Below, piece by piece: positions 1-9,857 of a DNA stretch of 64,000 nucleotides (position 1 is the stretch's first letter; each line of letters begins with the position of its first letter). The DNA is taken from the NCBI RefSeq assembly GCF_947179515.1, contig NC_067473.1, forward strand, positions 102,178,282-102,242,281, read 5' to 3'. The notes beneath the pieces are model-generated. The model was not told where the DNA came from and did no database searches. It saw only the letters and a list, made by a program, of their open reading frames with translations. The stretch comes from Apodemus sylvaticus. Lineage: Eukaryota; Chordata; Mammalia; Rodentia; Muridae. The translations under genes and the position numbers were made by a program.

Positions 1-156
1 AACAGGCGCTACAGGAGACCTGTCTCTGCCTCTCTTGCACTAGCGTTACAGGCCCAGCCCATCACGTCTGGCTTTGTATGTGGGTGCTGGGGATCCGAAC
101 GTGAATTCTCATGCTTACACACCCTGCTTTACCAACTGAGCCATTTCCCAGGCCCT
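1..156 (-). repeat. tRNA-derived SINE (B4/ID type), antisense
   Basis: It ends with ACCAACTGAGCCATTTCCCA, the antisense A-box region typical of rodent tRNA-derived SINEs. Confidence 0.5.
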
Positions 157-305
157 ACTATTTCTACTCTTTGAGATTGGGGTTTTCAGTAGCCTAGGCT
201 GGCCTCAAACACGCCAAGTACTCAAGGATGACCCCGAACCCCTCTTCTTTCTGTCTCTGAGCTAAGTGTGTTAGAAGCACACCTACCACACTTAGCCAAA
301 ACTTA

Positions 306-474
306 TTCTATTTTTTGTTCTTTTGAGACTGGTTCTCTCTATATATAGCCATCTTTCCTGGGATTTTATTATGTAGACCAGGGTGGCCTTGAACTCACAG
401 AGATCTACTTGTTTCTGCCTCCTGAATGCTGAGATTAAAAGTATGCCCACTAGCTGGGTGGTGGCGGTGGTGGT
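306..474 (-). repeat. B1 SINE, antisense, diverged
   Basis: A T-rich start is followed by TTTTGAGACTGG, GTAGACCAGGGTGGCCTTGA and CTGCCTCCTGAATGCTGAGA, the reverse complement of the B1 body. Confidence 0.75.
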
Positions 475-477
475 GTA

Positions 478-640
478 CAGTTCTTCATGTTGTGGTAACC
501 TCTAACCATAAGGTTATTTTAGTTGCAGTGTCATAACTGAAATTCGCTACTGTTATGAATTGTAGTGTAAATATTTGGTGTGCAGGATATTTGATCTAAA
601 GGATCTTCTGGCTCCCAGAGGTTGGGAGCTGCTGTTCTCG
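478..640 (-). mobile_element. URR1-like rodent DNA transposon remnant, antisense
   Basis: The reverse complement contains TTACACTACAATTCATAACA and the GGTTACCACAACATGAAGAA segment shared with the copy at 40.8 kb. This is typical of the non-autonomous rodent hAT family URR1. Confidence 0.55.
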
Positions 641-1125
641 GGATCCTGTGAGTGCCCAGCGAGGAGGTGGCTCATCAGGGTGAGGGCACAGGAGGGAGAC
701 AGTTTCTACAGCACTTGGGCTCCTCTGTAAGTTCCCAGAGTTTCCGGTGGTAGCCAGGAAACCCGAGTGGACCGTCCATGCGACCTGCGACTCCTTCGGC
801 TCACCGGCTGCTCCCCCTCCATGCTCAGGATTCCCTCTCTGATTCTAGCCCCTCTGGCTTCCTCCCTCCTCTGTCAGCACCTCCCTTCACAGATAGCTGT
901 AATGTCCCCTCAAAGCTAAGTCTGAATTTACAAACTAGCCACACAGCTGCGTGCTGCTCTCTGAGGTAAGTAACCCCCTGTTCCCACTGCCTCACTGACC
1001 AGGCTGAAGCAAGCAAGCTCTTCCTGTTCTCACTGCCTCACTCACCAGGCACTGCTCCTACCCCTGAAGACACTGCCTCCTCTTTCTGTCTCCTGATTCC
1101 TCCTGTAATTTTAATTCTTTCAAAT
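641..1125. other. Intergenic stretch, no gene recognised
   Basis: Unique-looking sequence with a 63-codon plus-strand frame (ATG 778) and a strong donor (CTGAG|GTAAGTAAC, GT at 966). Without a recognised protein or partner exon this is not called a gene. Confidence 0.4.
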
Positions 1126-1128
1126 TCT

Positions 1129-1312
1129 ATTTTTTAAAGATTTATTTATTATTATATGTAAGTACACTGTAGCTGTCTTTCAGACATACAAAAATAGGGT
1201 GTCAGATCTCATTACGGATGGTTGTGAGTCACCATGTGGTTGCTGGGATTTGAACTCAGGCCCTTTGGAAGAGCAGTCAGTACTCTTAACCACTGAGCCA
1301 TCTTACCAGCCC
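1129..1312 (-). repeat. B2 SINE, antisense
   Basis: TTTAAAGATTTATTTATT runs into GAACTCAGGCCCTTTGGAAG and ends CCACTGAGCCATCTTACCAG, the reverse complement of B2. Confidence 0.88.
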
Positions 1313-1479
1313 ATCAAATCCTATTTTTAATGATGGTTCTTAAATGCTTTAACCTTCCTTGTAACCCACCACCCACCAAAGGTAGTGGAAAAGAAAGGAT
1401 ACGAGGGTAATGCAGGGGGGTGGTGGGGGGAGTGGACATGTTTAGAAAGGTTCTTTGGAGAAGCTCCCATCTGTGTTGT

Positions 1480-2010
1480 CTCGAAATCAGCAGTACAGTT
1501 CACAGGTTAGCAGGCAGGGGCAGCTGGATCCACTCACAAACACTTCACAGATACATCAGCAGTCCAGCTCAGTAGAGTCAGGTTAGCAGCAGCAGTGACA
1601 GGACCTAGCAGAGACAGCCAGGTCTCAACCTTGGCTTGAGTCAACCCAAGGGACCAGCAGGGACACCAGGAGTTCTCAGCTGTGCCTCTCTCCGGGAAGT
1701 GAAGATCAGCCAAGACATGAGCCCCACAAGCTCTGCACAGCTGGCTGTACCAGGAGGCCAAGCTCTGTCTCCGTCACTCCATGGAGTTCTATTTATACCC
1801 TCCTATGGACTCCGAACTTCGTGTGTCCTCCACGTGTCCTGCCTTAGCACTTGTATCCAACCAGCCTGAGTCCTAGGAAATGACAATAAACTGCAACACA
1901 CCACCAGAAGTTTGTTTTGGGTGCGTTTCTCTCTATGGCGTCCCAACAAATGCTGCTCAACTATGCAATGTGAGGCAGACCAATACACGTGCGTTATTAG
2001 CAAAGACTCC
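1480..2010 (+). mobile_element. Probable ERV LTR-like repeat fragment
   Basis: The sequence resembles an interspersed LTR: a GTTCTATTTATACCC TATA-like element followed about 90 nt later by a TGACAATAAACTGC poly(A) signal. I could not name the family. No internal viral gene was seen. Confidence 0.35.
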
Positions 2011-2012
2011 TT

Positions 2013-2165
2013 CATCACAAGTCCTTTCATGTGCTTGCTTTAGCAGAACATCCTCTCTCCTGTGTCTGCCTCAGAGAAATGTTCCTTCATGAGTCTGTCT
2101 TAGCCTTTCACCTGTGTCTACCTTAACAAAATATTCCTTCACATGTTTGCCCCAAAAAACAGCAT
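2013..2165 (+). repeat. Degenerate ~30-nt tandem repeat
   Basis: About five imperfect copies of a unit like TCCTTTCATGTG..CTGCCTCAGCAAAA follow each other directly after the LTR-like segment. Confidence 0.6.
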
Positions 2166-2309
2166 TCAATCAACTTTCCAAAGAACCCTTAAATTTCCCC
2201 TTCACCTCCTGCTTTGGGTATTGTGATCTTCTTCACTGGAACTATCTTTCACACCCAAGACAGAACACTGGGACATATGAGGAAGAGTTCTGCCCAGAAG
2301 CCCCATGAG

Positions 2310-3160
2310 ATGTCAGGGGCTGTGAGAGTGTGGCCCTGAGGGACTCAGGCCTTCAGCTACAGAACTGTAGCTGATTGCCCTGCTCAGGGGACAGTTCCTT
2401 TGGCCATTGAGTTATAATGTGTACTTCTGTTGTTTGTGGGTAAGGAACAGCCTGCAGCTACTCCCCTGGGGAGCCAGCCCTCCCTAGGCCTTCCAAGTAG
2501 GGACATTAACTGAGCCAACTGTGTGGGGAAAGAAATCTAATGGCATGTGGGTGAGAGATTTCGGTGTTCCGGAGCCAGGCTCCAGGGGAAGCTTCAGGAC
2601 CTGGGGTGCCTGGCAGAATCACAAACTTTCTGTCTGCCCCTTTAACCCAATGGGTATTGTTTAACTCAGGGCCTCAGCTCAGAGTCCAGCTCACAGGGCA
2701 CGCAGGAGCCCTTGCCTCTGTCCTTGAGATGTCCGCAGAGAGGGCATGGCATTTCATCTAAAAACTTAAGGTCCTTTCCAGAGCAAAGAGGTATTTGGGC
2801 GGCAGGTGATAATATCAGAACATCAGGAGCACCTAGTGTGTAACATCTTAACTTCTCTAAGAAAGGAGGCCAATGCCGAACGACATGTTTGACTGTGCCT
2901 CAGGGACCTAGAAGGGTGACAGAGGGCTAAGAAGGGGAGACGCAACTGGGACACAGAATTTAACTCTGGTTCTTTGTTATTCGCTCTCCACGAGTGCTCC
3001 AAGCACAGGACGTTGGTCTTCCTTGCCCTGAGCATAAAAGTTAAGCATCATATGAACTTGGGCATGAGCTTAGGGCGTCTGGAAAGATACACAGGCAACA
3101 CTGCTGACCTCGGAGAGGGGACAGCTGAGGGACAGCTGAGGGACAGCTGTTGAAGGGAGA
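2310..3160. other. Intergenic stretch, no gene recognised
   Basis: Unique-looking DNA with only short frames. A 3-copy 11-nt repeat (GGACAGCTGAG) ends it at about 3118-3150. Confidence 0.5.
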
Positions 3161-3177
3161 CTTGGTTTTCTGTTACA

Positions 3178-3182
3178 TATAT

Positions 3183-3226
<44 letters not shown>

Positions 3227-3385
3227 TGTATGTGAATACACTGCCGCTGTCTACAGACACACCAGAAGAGGGCATCAGTTCCCATTACAGATGGTTGTGA
3301 GCCACCATGTGGTTGCTGGGAATTGAACTCAGGACCTCTAGAAGAGCAGTCAGTGCTCTTAACTGCTGAGTCATCTCTCCAGCCC
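3178..3385 (-). repeat. B2 SINE, antisense, with expanded (ATTT)n
   Basis: A (TTTA)n tract (3178-3224) precedes the B2 body ending CATCTCTCCAGCCC. Confidence 0.88.
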
Positions 3386-3676
3386 TCTGTTATACATTTT
3401 TAACAGACTTTAAAATTACTTTTTAAATTATCTAACCCTGTAGGATATGTGCACATGCATGTAGACACCCTCAGAGGCCAGAAGACAGTGTCCAAGCCCC
3501 TGAAGCTGGAGTTGCATGCAGTTGTGAGCTGCTAATGTGGGTGCTGGGAACCGCAGCAAGGGCAGGCAGCACTGCTCAGGGCTAAGCCGTCCCTGTATCC
3601 ACCCCACCCCGCCCCATCCCACACACATCCCCTTTTTGAGATGGGAGCTCACGTAGCCCAGGTTGGCCTTGAACAC

Positions 3677-4024
3677 TGTCTTAGTTAGGGTTTCTATTGC
3701 TGTGCACTAGGACAACAGCAACTTTTATAAAGGAAATCATTTAACTGGGGTTGGCTTATAGTTCAGAGGTTTGCTCCATTATCTTCACAGCAGGGAGCAT
3801 GGCAGCACACAGGAAGCCATGTGCGAGAGAAGGAGCCAAGAGTCCTCCATCCGGGTTGGTAGGCAGAGGAAGAGTGAGAGTGATACTGGGCTTGGCTTGA
3901 GCATTTAAAACCTCAAAGCGCACCCCCAGTGACACAAGGCCACACCTGCTCCAACAAGGCCATATCCCCCAATAGTCCCACTCCCCATGAGCCTTTGGGA
4001 ACCATTTTCACTCAAACCACCCAA
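3677..4024 (+). mobile_element. Rodent LINE-1 3'-end-like fragment
   Basis: GTCTTAGTTAGGGTTTCTAT, CACACCTGCTCCAACAAGGC and CCATATCCCCCAATAGTCCC are hallmarks of a very common rodent repeat, probably Lx-type L1 3' sequence. The LINE assignment is from memory. Confidence 0.6.
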
Positions 4025-5147
4025 AACACATTATGTAGCAGAGGACAACACTGAATTTAACTTTTGATCATCTTGCCTGCACTGTCGGAGTGCTGGGATC
4101 ATAGGCCTTTGCAGTGTGATACCATACAATTACAACATTTAATAAATAATAAGATTCTGGTAGCTCTAGGGATTGGTTCAAGGTTGGGGCAGAGGCTGTG
4201 TGCTTTCTTTAGATGTCCTTCCAATGAGCCGGTAGCTCACCCAGCCCAAGAAGGGTGGGAGTGGTTGGTACAGGTTGTACTCTCCAGAACAAGGCATTCA
4301 TACTCAACTACCCACAGGTCTAGACAGCCAGGGATGCTGGGAGATCTCAAGAAAGTGGGTTATGGCCACCAGAGAAGGCCAAAAGTGGCTGAAGAAAAAG
4401 GCTATACTCCAGGTAGAACCGGGGAGAGTGGGAAGACCTTACTTACAGGGCTCTAAGGTTAGAAAGAAGTCGGTGTGGCCACTGACTGCTTGGGTGTACT
4501 TAGAACTGGAACCAGGCATTCCCGGGAATCTCCAAGTGCATGCAACTCTACGTTGCAGCAGTAATAAACCGAGGTCATGTCGGAACCCTCCCTGATTAAC
4601 TTCCTGCCCTTGTTGCTCACTGGCCACTGATGTTGGATGTTTTGTTACTGTTGTTGGGTTCGGTTATTTGTCGTATAGGGCCGTGTTCACGCTAATCAAG
4701 TCCTTTATCCCCAAGCTACATATCCAGTCCTTAGTATCTCTATCAAACAACAAAATAAAACCCTGTGCTGTTATATGCTAGGGAGGAGTCTGTCCCAAGG
4801 TTCCCAGCTCAGCCTGAGAGGAATCAGTTTTTAGGTCTCTAAGCTTCCAGCATGGAGACCTCAGCCAGTGTGGTCATACAGGCTGTTTACTGCCTGGGTT
4901 CCTGAGAGTGAGGCAGGTGAGTGACTTGGAAATGGACTGGCTAAAGAGACCCCTGGCGCCTCTGTTCCCTCTCACTGAGAGGAAGAAGCAAGGCGGGGAG
5001 GCTCCTGGGAACCTTCTGCCTTGATTTCCAAGGCCTGGCAGTCATCCCTGTAGCTGATGCAAGGCCTGAGGTGGGTGAGCTCAGCCTGCCCCTAGCACTA
5101 GAAGCCTCTCGCACTTGAAAACACATCCACACACTGTTTCCTTTTAG
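4025..5147. other. Intergenic stretch, mostly unique
   Basis: It contains plus-strand frames of 130 and 106 codons (4064-4595) without recognisable protein features, and a GAGGCAG|GTGAGTGAC donor at 4917. That donor is discussed as a possible exon preceding the open segment at 5148. Confidence 0.4.
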
Positions 5148-5419
5148 GTTTACCCACCCCCCCTGAAGCAGAACAAGACCACCTGGAGGCTGGGTCTGCT
5201 CCGGTACTGAACATTTCCAAGTTGATCCTGCAGCAGTCCCTCACAGGGACATGTCCAGTGGAAAAGCCACTGAAGCCGTCAGGCTCTGACCCAGGCCTCA
5301 CCACAGCAGCTGGGCCTCTCACCCCAGTCATTCCCGGCTTTTCTCCACTCCCTCTTCCTGCCCTTCAAAAAGATGCAGTTCCTGTGGATCACCTCATACG
5401 TTCTCTTTTCAATAGATAA
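5148..5419 (+). CDS. Unrecognised terminal-exon-like open segment
   Basis: A strong acceptor (CACTGTTTCCTTTTAG, AG at 5146-5147) opens 272 nt that are open in one frame to TAA at 5417-5419. The frame reads LPTPPEAEQDHLEAGSAPVL, continues through a Pro/Leu-rich stretch (PLTPVIPGFSPLPLPALQ) and ends VDHLIRSLFNR. The TAA overlaps an AATAAA poly(A) signal (5419-5424). Splice site, open frame, compositional bias and poly(A) signal together look like the last exon of a plus-strand gene. I do not recognise the protein. A possible preceding exon with a GTGAGT donor at 4917 keeps phase but is weakly supported. It could be a decayed gene or a chance combination. Confidence 0.35.
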
Positions 5420-5424
5420 ATAAA
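5419..5424 (+). terminator. Poly(A) signal overlapping the stop of the 5.1 kb segment
   Basis: AATAAA begins on the last base of the TAA stop codon of the open segment. Confidence 0.35.
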
Positions 5425-5530
5425 TGTGTATTAATGGAAATCTGTAGCTCACATCTGGGAAGAGCACCAAGGAAAAGGCACCATGTAGACCAGGGTGATC
5501 TTGATCTCTGAACTCTACCTGCCTCTGATT

Positions 5531-5568
5531 CGTGTGTGTGTGTGTGTGTGTGTGTGTTTGTGTGTGTT
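5531..5568 (+). repeat. (GT)n microsatellite
   Basis: About 18 GT units with one TTT interruption. Confidence 0.9.
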
Positions 5569-5839
5569 GTCTTATCAAGAAAAGAATGACAGTAGTCAGT
5601 AGAAACAATTATTATTATTTACCTGGCTAAAGGTTTCATGGGCTACAGAGATAGATGATCACAACCAGGTTTTGTCTATTCATAGCTATGATTATTACTA
5701 GGTATCAATTATTTGGCTGATACCTGTATCAACTTATTTTACATATATGTATATATTTATATATAATTAAACATAATTAAATATTATATTTTTTCTTCTC
5801 ACACCAACCTTAAACAGGCCTTCACTGTTTTCTTTTTTT

Positions 5840-6122
5840 CCTCTTCTTTTATTTATTTTTTTTAAAACACGTTTTTTCTGTGTTGCCTGGTTGTCTTGCT
5901 ACTTGCTCTGTAGACCAGGCTGGCCTCAAACTCAGAGATCTGCCTACCTCTGCCTCTGCTTCCCCACACCTGGGATTAAGGTGTGCTCCCCTGTGTCTTT
6001 CTCTTCTTTGTAATACCCTTCCACACACACCCACATAAAGCTGAGGCTGGCCCCAAACTCTGGCTCTTCCTACCTCTGCCTCTTGAGCTCTGGAATCATA
6101 GGCATGGGTCACCACACACTGC
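5840..6122 (-). repeat. Two diverged B1 SINEs, antisense
   Basis: CTGTAGACCAGGCTGGCCTC and a second CCCAAACTCTGGCTCTTCC copy with CTCTGGAATCATAGGCATGG. Confidence 0.6.
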
Positions 6123-6136
6123 TTCACTGTTTTCAA

Positions 6137-6430
6137 AATGAGGAGGGCCGGGGCTGTAGTTCAGTGGGACAGTGCTCATCTAGGCATGTACCATGCCCTG
6201 GGTTGGCGTCTCCTCGCTGCATGGCAAACAAATAAAACCAACATAACCCAGACTCCAATCGGGAACTCTCTGCATGCCTGTAATCTCAACCGCTTGGGAG
6301 GCCCAGGCAGGAGAATGGCAAATTCAGGCACAGCGTGGGCAGAATAACAAGAATCCTCCGAGCAATACCGGCTCAGTGTTAGAATGCCTGTTCGGCGTGT
6401 GCAAGGCCCTCGGTTTGATTCCGACAATAA
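6137..6430 (+). repeat. B4/ID-type SINE, sense, interrupted
   Basis: GGGGCTGTAGTTCAGTGGGA and a second A-box-like GGCTCAGTGTTAGAATGCC flank a B1-like TGCCTGTAATCTCAACCGCT. Confidence 0.5.
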
Positions 6431-7015
6431 GCAGGGAGGGGAGGGCTACACAGAGGATGAATGGCTCAGCGAAGGTGGATTCTTCTGTCCACCGTCTCTC
6501 ACGTCAGCGGCAAGCCTGGGACGGTCAGCTCAGATGGCCCTGGGAGCCCAGCAATGCGTTGTGGCCTGGCCGAAGCTTTCCGCCCTTCCCAACTGCACAC
6601 TTGCTGGGCTTCCCTAGTCTTTCAGGTCTGTCACACACAGCATTTCTCAAGGACTTCTTCTCTCAGCAGATAATGGTGCCTGGAATTTTCTAGTCTGGCC
6701 TGGTCACCTCAGAAAACGTGCAGTGGAAAGTCAAGAGCTTCCGTCTCTCCGGGATTACAGAAATACCGAAGCCTCCGACTCTCCCTGCATCCCTGCTGGC
6801 TCACTGACCTCTGCCCTAGGAAGCTGGAGGGGTGCTCCCCGTGTCCTCCCATGCTCATTCCCTCCGTGCTCACACTCACCAGGCCTCCTATGCTCCTCCA
6901 GACCTGCCCCTGCCATCTTATACTCCTTCACATTTACAAAGGCCAAGGCCTGAACAAACAGGATGACTGCAGCCAGCCATGGCCGTACACGCTCACATCA
7001 CTCAAGGAATCCACC
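6431..7015. other. Intergenic stretch, no gene recognised
   Basis: Unique-looking sequence. Overlapping frames of up to 139 codons cross the SINE border at 6430 and show no protein family. Confidence 0.4.
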
Positions 7016-7017
7016 CC

Positions 7018-7230
7018 GGCTCGTGACGACGGAGCTCACTTGGTAGGTGCTTGCCTAGCGTTTATGAAGTCCTATGCTCGGTCCCCAGTGTGGGACAAAC
7101 TGGCTGTGGTGACCCATTTCTGTCATGTCAGCACTCAAAAGGCGGAGTCAGAAGTGTTGGGTGTTCAAGGTCATCCTTGGCAAGTTTGAGAGCAACCTGG
7201 ACAACATGAAACCCTGTCTCAAAAAACAAA
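7018..7230 (+). repeat. B4 SINE, sense
   Basis: An ID-like head (TTGGTAGGTGCTTGCCTAGC) is joined to a B1-like tail ending AACATGAAACCCTGTCTC. Confidence 0.65.
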
Positions 7231-7231
7231 A

Positions 7232-8439
7232 CCAAAACTTCAGAATCTAATAAAATTGTCTTCTTTGAATAAAACAAATAGATTTGTTTCTTAGGCAATC
7301 TTAGCTTGGACATTCATGTTAAAAGGAGTCCAGGTCGGCAGCTTAGGGAAACTTGGGATAGACTTGGTAGACTTAGCAAATGGCTTTTTCAACAAACACT
7401 TGTCACCAACTGTATTCAGAGGCCTGATTATTCGGTATAGGGCAGGGATGGCGGGTTGGTCCTGGGGGTGAAAGGGTATTAGCAGGGTCTAAGGCTAGGA
7501 GGAGGGAGAGGAAGGGGGGGAAAGCCTGAATGGGTTGGGTCCCAGGGAAAGAAGACATCTGGACACACATCTGTCTGCTGAGCAGGTGCTAGGCCTGCTC
7601 TAGGCCTTGGCCTTTTCTCTTTCAAAGTCTTTATATGGTGGGAGGAGGGAGTGCTGTAGTCGAAGCTGCGTGTGGAGGTCAGAGGCTAACTTAGCCAAGA
7701 TGGTTCTCTCCATCCACTCTGTGTCAGCAAACTGGCCCCACACACTGAACCACCCGATGGCCTGTTGTCCCAGGGGTCGAGCTCTTAGTACTGCCCCCAC
7801 TACCTATCAGGGACTGTTTCCCTGATTTTTGCAGGGACAATAAATGAAAGTTACCTTAGTTCTTTGGGGGTTTTTGTTGTTGTTATTTTTAATGTGTGTT
7901 GGGGTGTTGTTCTGAGTTTGCAGGTAGTTCTCTACTGGACTGAACTCACTCTATAAACCAGGCTAGCTAAGAACTACCCATTCTCCTGCCTCAGCATGAA
8001 GTACCTTTGGAGCCAATACATAACAAGTGCTCTTAGCTCTGCCCTCCGGAAAGAGTTTACCGGAACTCTTTTAAAAGGCTTTTCTGTCTTGGAAGTAGGA
8101 GGCTCCTCCAGGAGAATGAAACTGCAAAGCAGATGAGGGCCCCCCAAAGTGCCAGTGACCCACACCCTAAGAAGTCCTTAGGTGCCTGGAGAAGTGGTAG
8201 GAGAGAGAAGCCATTCCCACGGAAGTGGCCTGGGGTGAACAGAAATGCGCGGAGTCTCCCTCCCCTCCAGCTTCCTCAGCTCACTGAAAGCCCAGCTGCT
8301 GGTGTGAGGCCCCCCACTCCTGCAGCACGGGGCAGTGCTGTCCTTGAACACACCCCCTGGCCCCAAGCTGCTTCCCTGCTGACTTTATCAGTAGCGGTTA
8401 ATTGAGCTGGTTTGGGAGAAGGAGCCAGAGTGCTTGCTG
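7232..8439. other. Intergenic stretch, no gene recognised
   Basis: Mostly unique DNA with a G-rich patch (7500-7520), a plus-strand AATAAA near 7839 and a diverged B1-like piece around 7900-8000. Confidence 0.4.
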
Positions 8440-9090
8440 CTCAGGAGGGGCCTCTTACGCACAGGCCCTCGCTTAAGCCTCCTAACCGGAGGTCGATGAT
8501 TGTGCAGGGACAATTATCTTCCCATCTATTAGAGCTCAGGGAGGGTAATCTGCCGGAGGGAGGGAGATGACGAACGAGGCGACTGAGCACGCTCCCGCAC
8601 CCACGTGGCCGGCCCCACCCCCTTGCCTCGCCTTTACAGATCCCTAGGCCCTGGCTTCCGCCGGGACTTCCACGAGCCTCCGGGACACGCCAGACTCTAG
8701 GTTCCCCCAGGAGGCGGTCCAGAGGTATTGGGGTGCAGCATGGCACTAGTGGGGGCCCGTGCCCTCCGTGCCAGCCCCTGCGCCAGGCAGTCGCTGTGCT
8801 GCCCTTTGTTTCCCCGTTGGAGACTTCTGCGGAGTCATGGTCACGTGGTGCTTCCGGCACGGGGTGTTCCAGGCTCCACGCCAGGGCCCGGAGACGCCCC
8901 CGCTCAGGCTAGCCTGTGGGCTGCTGGCTGCCAGCCCAACCCGGAGCCCCTTAGTCCTGCAGGGTCCACGTGCTGCCAGGCCGCTCAGCTAGGGCTCGCT
9001 GAGCCTCTCCCATCCGCTGGCCCAGGCTCGCAGCGCCTTTGTTCATCCTGCTCTAGGCTTTCATCCTGACTGTCTCCTGGGGTCCCTCCT
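8440..9090. other. GC-rich unique block downstream of Sh2d6
   Basis: This is a repeat-free, CpG-containing stretch (GGCGACTGAGCACGCTCCCG, CTTCCGCCGGGAC, CTTCCGGCACGG). A plus-strand AATAAATA lies about 100 nt beyond it at 9187-9196, and a minus-strand AATAAA near 9212. Open frames of up to 139 codons exist on both strands, but none resembles a known protein, and GC-richness alone lengthens frames. It could be a CpG-island promoter or a non-coding transcript. Confidence 0.3.
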
Positions 9091-9584
9091 ATAATACACG
9101 CTAGACCTCAAATGCTTGCCACCAGCCTTCGCCCTCCTCCTGAGACCTTGAGCATCCTTCCCTTCCGTGCCCAAGACCAGCAAGCATAAATAAATAGACT
9201 TTAGTTTATTGGCCTGGCACTCCTCGTTGGCAAAGAGCTTAGAAGGACAAAAGCCGGAACCAGGTAGAAACGGGTCCCTTCCCTCTCCAGTTTAGCCTCC
9301 CAAGTAGACCCACGCAGGCACATTACTCCACTCGTCTTAGGAAGTGTGAAGCCTTCTGGGGAAGGCCGCTTTTCTCAGCATATTCCAGAATCTGTCCCCT
9401 ATGTTGTCGGGATAACTCAGCGGCTAAACAGCTCTTATTGCTCTTTCCAGAACCCACATTTGGTAACTTATACCCTCTGACCCCCTAACTCCAGCTCTAG
9501 GGTATCTGATGCCTCTGCCCTCTGTGGGCATAGGCACATGATCTCACACAGAGACCTACCTACTCTAAGAGGTATTAAAAGAGA
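9091..9584. other. Region beyond the Sh2d6 3' end
   Basis: Unique or very old sequence with poly(A)-like hexamers on both strands (9187-9217) and a tRNA-SINE-like patch at about 9405-9545. No gene seen. Confidence 0.4.
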
Positions 9585-9857
9585 ATTCAGCCAATACATG
9601 TTTATTGAAAGTATACTGTGTGCTGGGGACCTAGTTCCTCCCAGAAGACGCTAACCCCTCACAAGAAGTCAGTCTACGGAGAGGCAGTGTCTCAAAGGAA
9701 GCCAGCCTCCCCCAGGTGGCCATCTTCCTGCCTCTCATTTTGAACCTGCAGGGCCTTTGGGGTGGAGGCTGGCAAGGAATAGAAAGCGGCCTACAGTGAG
9801 AAGAAAGGTGCAGGGGCACACCGTGTGCCAGTGGCGGATTCCTGCTCTGCTGTTTCT
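9585..9857 (-). other. Sh2d6: Sh2d6 3' UTR
   Basis: About 270 nt follow the stop on the minus strand and reach an AATAAA signal at 9601-9606. The cleavage site near 9585 is estimated from the usual 10-25 nt spacing. Confidence 0.6.
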
